From assembly GCF_963678635.1 (NCBI RefSeq), contig NC_087066.1, positions 38,509,755 to 38,573,754 of the forward strand: a stretch of DNA of 64,000 bases, given 5' to 3'. A model generated the notes under the pieces. It was not told the origin of the DNA, made no database searches, and was given only the letters and a program-made list of their open reading frames with translations. The number at the start of each line of letters is the position of its first letter. Position 1 is the first letter of the stretch. Shown one piece after another: positions 42,880-51,853 of the stretch. The DNA is from Symsagittifera roscoffensis (Eukaryota; Xenacoelomorpha; Acoela; Convolutidae). The position numbers were made by a program, and so were the translations under genes.

Positions 42880-43360
42880 TTCTGGAAATCAATTCCGCGG
42901 CACTGAAGAGGCACACGCTTGGAGAATTAAACAGGCGTCTGAGGAATCTGGACGAGCTGATGGCTGTGATATTGAATGTCATCCTGCAACTGAAGTCACA
43001 AGGAGAAGGAAGGGATCCGCAATGGTAGTGGTGCTGATGGTGGGCTACACGTCTGTAGAAATCTCGAGTCAAGAGCAAATTAGGTCGCTGTCATGGAACA
43101 CAAACGGGGGCATGCGAGGATTTGACTAGGCAAGAAACACCGGCTTGAGTAACACCACGGAGTATGGTGTTGGTAAGTTTCTTCTTCCTACTAAGCCGAC
43201 CACGAGAACTGAGGTTCCCATGGGCAGAAAGCTTACGTCGATGGTTCGATCGCAACAAACGGAAGAAAAATATCCAGACACCACCAGATTAAGGAGGGAA
43301 TTGGAAAGGATTCAAAGCGAACGATACCAAGCCACTCTGGATAGGGAGCAAGCCGTCTAG
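42880..43360 (+). pseudogene. Helical accessory ORFs, unit 2
   Basis: Equivalent of 41050-41560. The frame 43145-43360 extends the coiled coil (LRRELERIQSERYQATLDRE) before a stop. Downstream in other frames LLSAELEQTRKLQ and REELKSELEQIRD continue the heptads to about 43470. Confidence 0.35.
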
Positions 43361-43648
43361 AGAGGGATCTGTTGAGCGCTGAGCTAGAGCAGACCCGGAA
43401 ACTGCAAGCGTCAACGGCAACCCGCGAGGAGTTGAAGTCCGAGCTCGAGCAGATAAGAGACTGAAAAATGTGAGGAGCGAAAGGTGAAGACGCCCATTGA
43501 ACCTCTGATGAACCTATCGAGGCGGTAGTCGAATATGGAAGTAGACAAGACCCCCAGGGCGACTGGTCGCTTTAAACTGAATCGAGTGGCTCAGGGGCAA
43601 ATGAGTGAAGATCTATAGACCTGGACCCCTCCAGATACCACACCATCC

Positions 43649-43933
43649 ATGAGAGATCTGGAGCTGAGTCAAATCAAGCCGCTGGCGGTGGATGTGGATG
43701 TGGATGTGGCACTACCTGGCCTGACACCCACTTTGACAGCTGGTGACCATGGTAGCGCGGGAATTTCCCGTCTCAGGGAGTTACAAGAGAGGTTACAGTC
43801 AAGAACCCCCGAAAGCTCCGCATCGGAAGGGGATTCGTCCGCTTGGAGGAAGCAACTGGTGAGTGGTGCAATCATTTCGATCTACAAGAAGGATGACAAT
43901 GGAAGATACCAGCGATACCACAAGGACGACTGA
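43649..43933 (+). CDS. Linker/coiled-coil segment upstream of the SGNH domain (94 aa)
   Basis: Open frame with a low-complexity VDVDVDVALPG stretch, a Ser-rich part (SRTPESSASEGDSSAWRKQ) and VSGAIISIYKKDDNGRYQRY. It ends one frameshift before the SGNH block I at about 43950. It reads as the N-terminal half of a coiled-coil-SGNH protein. Confidence 0.5.
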   Translation: MRDLELSQIKPLAVDVDVDVALPGLTPTLTAGDHGSAGISRLRELQERLQSRTPESSASEGDSSAWRKQLVSGAIISIYKKDDNGRYQRYHKDD

Positions 43934-44490
43934 ACGAGCGGGAGCAGTCCACTTGATAATAGGAGACAGCTTATTCAGGGTTCACAAAGAGTCAGGGCGC
44001 ACTGGCTATAGCTGTCTTGAGTTTCTCGGGTGCACCGAGGCCTCAAATGTTGGCTTCACTGGAGATCCTTGAGGTAAGGAAGATACACACCGTCACCATG
44101 ATGATGGACACAAAAGATGTTTCTAGAGACGAATCGAGGAAAATGGCGCAGTTGCCTGAGAAAGCGAGCTACTTGTTGTAAGAGGCGAGGACATACTTGG
44201 ATCCTACGATACTGACGTTTTGTACGGTGCCATACAATATGATGCTAGATGACATTGGACTGAGTATGAACGAGAGGGCGCGTCACATCCATGGGTTAAT
44301 ACTCGAGATTCAAAGAAGAAGTATTCCACCGTTAAGATTGCTGGATGTTGCCCACATGATGGACGATTTCCTACCGGTCGGATGTTCCTCCGATGGTATC
44401 CATTTTGATCGACCCAAAGGCGTGGAGTGGTTGAATAAGGTCATTCAAAGGCATATCAACAATAAGAAATCAGATTTGCTGGAAACTTGA
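43863..44490 (+). pseudogene. SGNH/GDSL hydrolase in the accessory region of element A
   Basis: Block I is VHLIIGDSLFRVH (GDSL Ser intact) at about 43953. Block III is the MMMDTKDVSRDESRK region at about 44100, where the usual G-x-N-D is D-x-K-D (oxyanion Gly and Asn lost). The intact frame 44197-44490 gives TFCTVPYNMMLDD and block V SSDGIHFDRPKGVEWLN (Asp and His present). About 180 residues in total, usual for the fold. A frameshift near 44070 and a stop near 44180 split it. Similar SGNH ORFs occur in other retroelements; the lost oxyanion residues suggest decay. Confidence 0.75.
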
Positions 44491-44530
44491 CAGTTGTGGC
44501 CCACCTCCAAGACCTCCTTTCTTCCCAGTT

Positions 44531-44731
44531 ATGGCACTGGCTGCCTATGATCGTTTGGATCCGGGAGCCGCTCGAGTGATAAATGTCGGCAGTGGACTGT
44601 GTATGCTGATAGTTGCTCCTAATCGAGAATTGGAATCGAAGGTCTTGAAACTCTTAAGGTCGGAAGTGGCAGCAGCTTGGGCGGATATATCTCATGCCTT
44701 TAGAGATTTTACGAGCTTGCGGATGTCTTGA
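44531..44731 (+). CDS. Unrecognised accessory ORF (66 aa)
   Basis: MALAAYDRLDPGAARVINVG, then CMLIVAPNRELESKVLKLLR, then WADISHAFRDF. Compact alpha/beta-looking sequence with no family I know. Starts 40 bp after the SGNH stop. Confidence 0.35.
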   Translation: MALAAYDRLDPGAARVINVGSGLCMLIVAPNRELESKVLKLLRSEVAAAWADISHAFRDFTSLRMS

Positions 44732-45051
44732 TAGTGCATGATGAAGTGTTGTCAGATCTCGAATCTGACGAGACAACTGAAGTTCAAACCAGAGATCAAC
44801 AATGACCATTACGTGGTCAACCACTTGACCACAAGCTTGTGATTCCTGAACATGGTACTTATATTTGTTGACTCCTCGAAGCGGCCTAGATCTGACTGGA
44901 GAAATGTGGTGTACGCGGCGAAGCAGCTGGATTCGATGGTGTATCGCCTCACTCAAGAGAGAGGAAGATAGCCATATCTGACACCAAGGCTAGAAGGTGT
45001 TGGTGAACAGGTGAAGGAGACAGCACATTCCTTGAAAAAGCGTGTGAATTC

Positions 45052-45518
45052 ATGCAGAAACAGCTCGAGCAAACGAAGAAGAAGGGACTGACGGTAGGAA
45101 AGTTGGTCTCCCTGGCGAACGACACGTCCATAAACAGTTTCTGGAAGGATCATGCCACAGGGGATTTGAGAACGAGGAAAACGCATGAGATCTTGGGATT
45201 TTGGAGTCCTTCCTGGGAGAAAAATATATGGGTGGCTTCTTCTCTGAAGGAAAGAACTTCTTTGAACCTTTCATTCATGATCTCTTGAGCATGTCGATAA
45301 ACTTATTACAGGCTTTATACCTGGTGTTCCCTAGATACTTGTTCAATATGGGCCCGGCTTTCAAAATTAGTAGGGATGTGGAGACCCTAACGATCGACGG
45401 ATACTTGACGTTGATCCTCCTGACGCTTGAGAATTTGGCGTTACATCATCATCTGATGATATGTGTGCAACCGGTGGCCATGCCTAAAGTTCACCCACGT
45501 CTTGAGACCTACTTGTAA
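45052..45518 (+). pseudogene. Unrecognised accessory protein with one frameshift
   Basis: Frame 45052-45288 gives KKKGLTVGKLVSLANDTSIN and FWKDHATGDLRTRKTHEILG. It continues in frame 45201-45518 with FLGEKYMGGFFSEGKNFFEP, DLLSMSINLLQALYLVF and a Leu-rich stretch DGYLTLILLTLENLALHHHL. Together about 155 residues, one possible hydrophobic segment, no signal peptide. Function unknown. Confidence 0.4.
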
Positions 45519-45633
45519 ACGTCTGGTGCGTGATTGAAGACGCTCTTGAAGGAAAATCTTCAGATGTAGAACAGACACTTGGCGGGGGAAGAAATGGACC
45601 CGAAAACGAAATACAAAGTTTTGGAAAGAACTG

Positions 45634-46000
45634 GTGGTATTCCTCTTCTTTTCCATCTTTTGTTTGGCCATTCGATTTGATCCTCTTGAAGTAGTAAGAG
45701 GGCTGGGAGAAGTGCTTACTTGCGTCTATGGACTGGCAGTGACCTATGCTTTTCCCGATCCCTTACTTACAGCGTATCGTTATTCAGTGATATATTTGAG
45801 CTTGATCAGCGTTTTGGACGTAACGGCACTGAATTGGTGCAAGCAAGAAGACTTGAGAGCTCAAATGAGCGAGACGGTGTTTATGGAAAGATCAAGGATC
45901 CTGAATTGATTGTGCTGAGTTTCAGGGGCCATCTGCATAGCAGTTTGGGTGGAAAACGACAGGGCCCTCCTCAACCCTCATGAGAAGCAGGCTGGAGAGA
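45634..46000 (+). pseudogene. Unrecognised accessory ORFs
   Basis: Two overlapping frames, 45634-45909 (hydrophobic start VFLFFSIFCLAIRF) and 45720-45983 (SVSLFSDIFELDQRFGRNG, LSFRGHLHSSLGGKRQGPP). The second reads more like protein. I cannot tell which is real. Confidence 0.28.
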
Positions 46001-46050
46001 TCTTGAGAATACTGGCGTGGACGGTAGCCTTCGACTAGATAAGTAGGGAT

Positions 46051-46521
46051 TTGGATGTGATTCTTCAGCGAGATGTACTGCCAGCCAAGATCCTGGGTTT
46101 TCCCATGGTGAGGCGGATCACTTTGGGAATGAAGAGTCCATTGCTGATCCCGTCGGCCAAAAAGGTCGTGGAACGTAAACAAAGAGTGTTCACGCATGGC
46201 TGGGATCCGTCGTTTATTAGGTACTCCGCGCTGCGTATTCTCACTCCTGTGAGATTAAGATTAATTCTTGGTAAGCCTACACGTCTACCGATTGATGATG
46301 CAGCACGGCGCTCGAGACCCTTCAAACTGCGTCTCAAGAGGAGGAAGGATGCCACTTGTTTGTTGAGATGGATCATGTCAGTGATACATGACGCGTTGAT
46401 CAAGCTTGCAACCAGAAGGCCTTGGAAAATGGGGCATTGGAGAATAGGGTATCGAGCATCATCCAAAATTTTTAGCAGAACCCCGGGATTGAGAAGGACG
46501 ATGATTCCGGGCAACTTTTGA
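46051..46521 (+). CDS. Unrecognised basic accessory ORF (156 aa)
   Basis: MDVILQRDVLPAKILGFPMV, then RITLGMKSPLLIPSAKKVVE, then Arg/Lys-rich DAARRSRPFKLRLKRRKDAT. The frame extends upstream without Met (ILRILAWTVAFD). Strongly basic, a possible nucleic-acid-binding protein by composition only. An equally long antisense frame exists (46065-46622), so coding is not certain. Confidence 0.38.
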   Translation: MDVILQRDVLPAKILGFPMVRRITLGMKSPLLIPSAKKVVERKQRVFTHGWDPSFIRYSALRILTPVRLRLILGKPTRLPIDDAARRSRPFKLRLKRRKDATCLLRWIMSVIHDALIKLATRRPWKMGHWRIGYRASSKIFSRTPGLRRTMIPGNF

Positions 46522-46564
46522 GAACCACGCGAAAATTGATGAGATCCGCAGTTTTTCAAACATG

Positions 46565-47266
46565 AAATTCGATAGCGGCCATGATATGCATCGTGCCATG
46601 ATGGAGGAGGATGATTACTCAAAGCCTTCCAAGCGGGGAGAATATCAGTATGTCTCTGGCGTCATGGTGATATCATACAACCCCTTCTTGAGCACAGAAG
46701 CAGGAGCTGCATAAATGAACTTTGAAGTTACAGAGTTACTGAAGTTTTTGACCGAAAAGATAACTGAAATTGACACATCAGAAAGCATAATGCCGAGCGT
46801 AGGCATGCTTCTTGACAATGAAACTGAGACCATCAGTGTGCCACGATCAGAGAAAACAGTAAAATTGAGACTAGGTGCTGAAGACAACGGGTTGTTCACA
46901 AACTTGGGGGTGTTCTGGAGGCTATTAGGACATTTTTTGTGCCCATATCCTCAAGCGAGTTTGAATGAGGAGACCACAGAGCGGATAAAATTGTCACCAG
47001 GGAAGGATGAGGTCATGGGCAAACTAAACTTGATAGACAAGCTGATTTTGCCCCATCAAGAAGAGCCGAAAGATAGAGCGGAGAAAACTAGAGACGAACA
47101 GCCGAAAAAGATGGAGCGGGGCACTTGTCTCGATCTGGCAACCGGAGGCGATGGACACTCATGTGACGGACGATCGTGCGTGAGAATTCAATCTTTCCAG
47201 AAAAAGGATTTGGCCCTGTGGTTCGGTGATGTTGCGGAGAAGGAAGGAGTGAGGTACAAATTATAG
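46565..47266 (+). CDS. Unrecognised accessory ORF (183 aa plus upstream in-frame segment)
   Basis: 46565-46714 reads FDSGHDMHRAMMEEDDYSKP and GEYQYVSGVMVISYNPFLS before a TAA. 46715-47266 reads MNFEVTELLKFLTEKITEID, ETISVPRSEKTVKLRLGAED, FTNLGVFWRLLGHFLCPYP and a charged C terminus. No known family. Soluble, acidic N-terminal half. Confidence 0.4.
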
Positions 47267-47269
47267 CTG

Positions 47270-47926
47270 ATTGTAATGCGAGTACCACTGTTAACTTGGC
47301 GACGGCACTAGGATTCTTCTCGAGAAAATGTAGTCTGGGGTCGCTTGAGATGCTAGAATCTGTACACCATCTAGTCACGGCATTGAGTGTGGAATCCTGG
47401 CCTGGAGTTTTGCAGATGATTCAGAACACATTTAGGCATCGAAGGTGGGCTTGGAATTAGAAAGGGGGTTTCCCGATGGGCGAGGCCTATGGTTTGTCAA
47501 TGAACGCGAAATCTTTGGTGGGATCGGTGATGGGAGGCGTGCAGCAAGAGGGTGATGATTGACAAGGCCTTCACGTAACCAAAGTGTGTACGACTGGCAA
47601 GAATGTCACATCACTCGTACCAGCTGCCTAAAAAATTGTGGGGAGCAGTGCCTTGACCCAGGGTAAAGGACTTGAGCGATACTTGGGGAGAAGAACTCTT
47701 GAATCATGAGAAGGAGAGTTCCAGTGACTTTAATAGGCAGAGTACAAGTGGCAAGAAAATGAATAACGCCCAAGATGTGGACGAAAATGACCCTATCCAT
47801 ACGAAGATGATGGAGTTCGAAGCTTTGCTTGAAGCATCTGGGGAGTGCAACCCCAGGGGATCTAACTTGATGTATGGAGACGGAGACCCTCCATATACTT
47901 GCGTGGCTTCATATACTTCTCCGTGA
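47270..47926 (+). pseudogene. Unrecognised accessory segments
   Basis: A frame from 47270 reads NLATALGFFSRKCSLGSLEM, LESVHHLVTALSVESWPGVL and MIQNTFRHRRWAWN before a stop at about 47460. 47672-47926 (84 aa) reads MSDTWGEELLNHEKESSSDF and MMEFEALLEASGECNPRG. Both look like worn coding sequence without known relatives. Confidence 0.3.
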
Positions 47927-48059
47927 GTTATCCGGAGAAGAGTAACCTCTGTTCGATATGGGATTTTGAGGGAATCCACACGATAGGGTTACCAGATCAC
48001 CAACAGAAGGTGACAATCTGGTAAGCTCAAAGCTGGCCCTGCGATTGACTGAGGAGAAC

Positions 48060-48480
48060 GTGATGAAGTACGAAGAGTCAAAGCCCCGACCCTTGAAGCG
48101 ATGCATGCGATCGTTTACAGCAGGAGGCTTGAGATGTTCACGACTGCTTGCAAGGTAATTGCCATACCGATGGAATTCAAGCATGTCTAGAGCCGAGGGC
48201 CATTTTTCGTGTGGTCCAGGGCGACATTGATTTCTTGGTTGTACGTCTTGACGAAGCACCACATGAAGAAACATCAAAAGGTTTATCGTTAGTTCCTCGC
48301 AGAAATAGGGCAAGAGTCTTTCAAGAGGCCGCTGCTGACCCATCGTAATGGAATAACCACAGGATGGAAACGACATGTCAAAGTATCAAAAGAGGAAACT
48401 AAAGCGTGAGATTCAATACTGGAGAAGGATCTTGCGAAGAACGTGAGCTTGAGCCTACATCACTTCTTTTGCTTGAATAA
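48060..48480 (+). pseudogene. Unrecognised accessory segment, last before the 3' LTR
   Basis: In one frame: LEAMHAIVYSRRLEMFTTAC, KVIAIPMEFKH, WSRATLISWLYVLTKHHMKK, HRNGITTGWKRHVKVS, broken by two stops. The antisense frame 47909-48376 is probably a shadow. Confidence 0.28.
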
Positions 48481-49108
48481 AAACCTAAGGTCAAGAAACT
48501 AACGAAGCATCCCAAAAATCAGCAGGAACAGAAGGAGTGGATGTGGGCTTACGAGCCACTGAAGGCATGGGAAGATTTCGTGATTAGCACCGATGATGAA
48601 GAAGAATTGTCAAGGCAGATCACGGTGTCGATCGCGTCTGGGTTAAGTACCTCGAAGGTGAGGGGGACGAATTAGCTCAGGTACTCGGGTTAGATTCTTG
48701 AGTGTTGAGTACGGAAAGGGAACTGTGGGTTGAGCATGAACTCAGATGAGCTTTGAGGGAACGAAAACGAGGTTTTAACAAACAAACTATTGTTATCTTA
48801 TATAATATATCTATTTACTTATCAAAAGTATGCATAATAATTATCTGAATGGTTTGAGCAAAAGGTTTTAGATGGCTTCTAAAGCTAAAATCCAGAGTGC
48901 AGTTGGATAAAAATTTTGATTGCTGCTTAGCTATAGAACAAAAATTTTACTTAGATGTGAATTTTTGGGATGTAGATGAGGTTCTGATAGCTGCATACTT
49001 CTGTAAATGACCACTGGCACTGTATCTCGAGATGCACTTAATATTCGGGAGGCTCACAGACATGACGACAACGTGCGATGAAGATATCGACTTTGAGTCC
49101 GGAGAGTA
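48481..49108 (+). other. 3' untranslated part of element A
   Basis: No ORF. Contains ttgagtacggaaagg-type phrases that echo the intergenic phrases after the macro-like ORFs (gagtcttgagttggggtttgag at 40500 and 42330), supporting one element. The last bases before the LTR (gagtccggagagta) are only moderately purine-rich. Confidence 0.4.
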
Positions 49109-49885
49109 TGTGCCAGTCGGTCAAATCCTGAAGTTTTGTATAGATTTTGGGGTAAAATGGTTTTTTTGAAAAATTCGAGTCAGCCTTGGCACGCTCAAAT
49201 TTATTGCAGCAACCTAAATAAAAAAGAATAAGAGAACAGAAGAGCCGATTAATAAATGCCGGAGAATTGAGAGAAAATCGCTCTCGAGTCAAATTGCTAT
49301 TCACAATTTGTTCAATAAGAATCACTTTGAGTAGAGCTGTCGTGTGACTGATAGAAACGCGGAGAGCTATTGCGAGAGTGTTTTAACTGGATTTAGGAGA
49401 ACATTGACTGAGCAGGTCGACGAGTAAAGCAACCCAATGATCCAGACATTAAAACTACTTGAGTTTATCTTGCAAGATATTTCCTCAAACTTCTAGAGCT
49501 CTTTTAGTACTTTATTCACTTGATACTAGAGTCCTGTCACAATGTGAAAACTGATTTTTTTATAGTCTGACTTACAGTCATGTTGAGATACGCCGGCTTT
49601 TAAATTGATCCATTGGTCCACTGTCCAAAAACACTTCTCAACCCTGTTTTTAACGGCATTCGCGTGTTTTAGATATTTATAGACCTAGCAATGGTGAAAT
49701 TCTTATTTCTAGAAGGGTAAATTTTGGTAGTAGTTTTTAAGCTTTGAGAAGATCTTGATGTGCCATGTCGAAAGCGAACACAATTGGCTTCGACCGAATG
49801 AGGTACAAAAATACAAGAAGAAGTTTTCCTGATTCTTTAACCTAGGGTGATAGGGCTTGTTTTTTTTTAACCTCTTGTGTGACTT
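49109..49885 (+). repeat. 3' LTR of element A, truncated
   Basis: Starts TGTGCCAGTCGGTCAAAT, homologous to 32185+ and 50974+. It stops about 20-30 bp short of the LTR end, where the Jockey-like element begins. Confidence 0.8.
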
Positions 49886-50973
49886 AATAATAATCATGAT
49901 AATAATAAAACAGAATTTAGGGTAGCACCCAGGGTACATATTCCCGAGTTCCACTTTTCCAAAGTCCATTTGAGTTTGTGTTGATTTCTGCAGTTCTGAC
50001 AAATACATGTCAGTCTCCAGGAGCATATATCTTCGAGATTATATTTATTGACAAAAAAGTTTTTGTAAACTTCCGCGATTTTGTTTTTTAGATTTTCCAA
50101 TCCCTATCTTTTGTGCAACTGTGTTTGCTAAGAATATACATCTTGTCCAAAAGTCACTTTCTTGTTTCTTCTTCAACAGAATTCGTGTTTTATAGAACTC
50201 CAATTCCTATGCTCTCGTGTTTTGTTCTGATTTGTTTTGTACTTGAACAAAAGATTCCCACTCAATATTATACCTGCCTTTCACTATGTCGACAAATGTC
50301 AAAAGCGACCAGAATATGTGATACAAGGATAGTGGTAGAATCGAAGGTCGTTTTATTCTATCTTTATAGTCTAATCTATTGGTACCAAGGATCCACTTCA
50401 AAGCTTTTCCTGAAGGTTTTATATCATTCTCAATTCTGATTTATTTGTTTTCCAAAGAATTGCACCGTATGAAATGATTGGGACATTGTAGCTCCGGTAA
50501 AGTTTCATTTTTGCAATCCAATTTGTACCATTAGCGAAGTTTCGTTTTATAGTGGAAAATACCTTCTCACATCTTCTTTCGACGTTTGCAGTCCACGTCA
50601 AGTCGTTTGATACAATTATTCCAAGATCTTTTTCCTTCTGTGTGTGTTCAAGTGTCTTTCCATTCATTGAAATACTTCCGTTTACTTTTATGTTTAGCGT
50701 TTTACATTTGCTGATGTTTAATGTCATCAAAGTCTGGCTACACCATTTCCATATTCTGGTCGTGTCAATTTGTAGAGTGATCGTGTTGGTAGCAATAAAC
50801 TTTTAATCATCCGCGTATCCGAAACAACTTGACATGATACATTCTGGGAGATCATTTATAAAGATTATGAAGAACAGAGGACCCAGTACTGAGCCTTGTG
50901 GAACTTCACTTTTGCTCGGTGTTTTCGACCTTTCAGGTAGATTTCAAGCAGCTCCAAAGCTCTTCCAGTGATG
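49886..50973 (-). mobile_element. 5'-truncated Jockey/CR1-like non-LTR retrotransposon (RT C-terminal part)
   Basis: The minus strand starts in the RT (LELLEIYLKGRKHRAKV), then FIIFINDLPECI and FGYADD (catalytic, at about 50800, followed by a stop), ISKCKTLNIKVNGSISMNG, KEKDLGIIVSNDLTW and IISYGAILWKTNKSELR (50419-50730). It continues in frame 50207-50401 and in the tail DICSWRLTCICQNCRNQHK to about 49895. The 3' end is a (TAA/TTA) microsatellite at 49886-49908, typical of such elements. The right side is cut by the LTR of element B. Confidence 0.87.
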
Positions 50974-51853
50974 TGTGCCAGTCGGTCATATTTGGAAGTT
51001 TGACCTTGAGGAAAACGAACTGCGTAATTTTGGGGTGAAATGTAATTTTTCAAAAATTCGAATTGGACATGTCATGCTCAAGTTTCTCGCGACAACTGAA
51101 AATATCAGAAAAATCAGATCAGAAAAACCGATTTACAATCGCGAGAAAGTGGTCAATTTAAGCAGCGGGAAAGTGCTATTCGAAATTTCCGACATCTAAA
51201 TAATAAGAGAGTAGAGCTGTCCTATCTTGATACAGAAAACAAAGAACATCAAAATTCAGTTGGACCAGAGTGAACCTTCGTTGGAAAATTGGACAACCGA
51301 AGTGTCCCAATGGTCCAGAACCAAAACTCCATTCTCGAGATAAAACTTGTTCGATTACAACTTATTGAACCAAACTTAGTTCCCCAATTATTCTCAAGTT
51401 GCTTACTAATTTGGTTACCTCTAATTCTCGAGTGTGCTGGTATGTGAGTACCCAATTTAATTTTCTTGAGTGAGTTTTATGATTGTTATGTTGAAGTAAG
51501 GAGAGTTGTAGGTTGATCCATCTGAAATGAATCAAAGTTCCACTGTCTAATAAAAAGTAACTGTACGGATTGTTCCGACCCTGTTTTTAATGGCGTTCGC
51601 GTATTTTGGGTATTTTGAGACCTGAGTATGGGGACGTTCTTATTTTCTAGAGTGGGGAGGTATTTTGGCAGTAGCCTTTAAGATGTAACGGGTTTTTAGT
51701 CTCAGGTCGCAAGTGAACCGAATTAGCTCCGGCCGTTTGAGGTAGAAAAACATAAGAGATATTGTCCCTGACTCTTGAGCCAATGGTTATAGGGCCTATT
51801 TTTCTTTAACCTCATATGTGACCGAAGTAGGCGACTGTTACATAGTGTTTTTA
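50974..51853 (+). repeat. 5' LTR of element B
   Basis: About 880 bp, starting TGTGCCAGTCGGTCATAT inside the Jockey-like RT gene. The end is placed before tggcgctcctgggtg, a TGG-starting primer-binding-site candidate at the position aligned with that of element A. The end is tentative. Confidence 0.75.

Larger units (their letters stand above)
41794..43637 (+). repeat. Tandem duplication, unit 2
   Basis: Second unit, starting gaagctcaaggagacaagag; its right end (gatctatagacctggacccctccaga) corresponds to 41768-41793. Unit 2 runs on into the SGNH ORF, so it is the original and unit 1 the extra copy, or the reverse with the 3' part lost. Confidence 0.92.
32185..49885 (+). mobile_element. Element A: giant Ty3/gypsy-type LTR retrotransposon with accessory region
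   Basis: 5' LTR about 32185-33035; truncated 3' LTR 49109-49885 in the same orientation; about 16 kb of internal sequence between them. Order: leader with minisatellite, gag, (protease deleted), RT, RNase H, spacer, integrase, then about 9 kb of same-strand accessory ORFs. The element interrupts PLE copy 3 at the left. That the accessory ORFs belong to it is inferred from their position between gag-pol and the 3' LTR; nested insertion of another element is the alternative. Confidence 0.65.

Noticed and set aside
46065-46622. 185-codon antisense ORF in the accessory region
   Set aside because: Opposite to all other element A genes and overlapping a basic sense ORF of similar length. Most likely a shadow, although the sense frame is not proven either.
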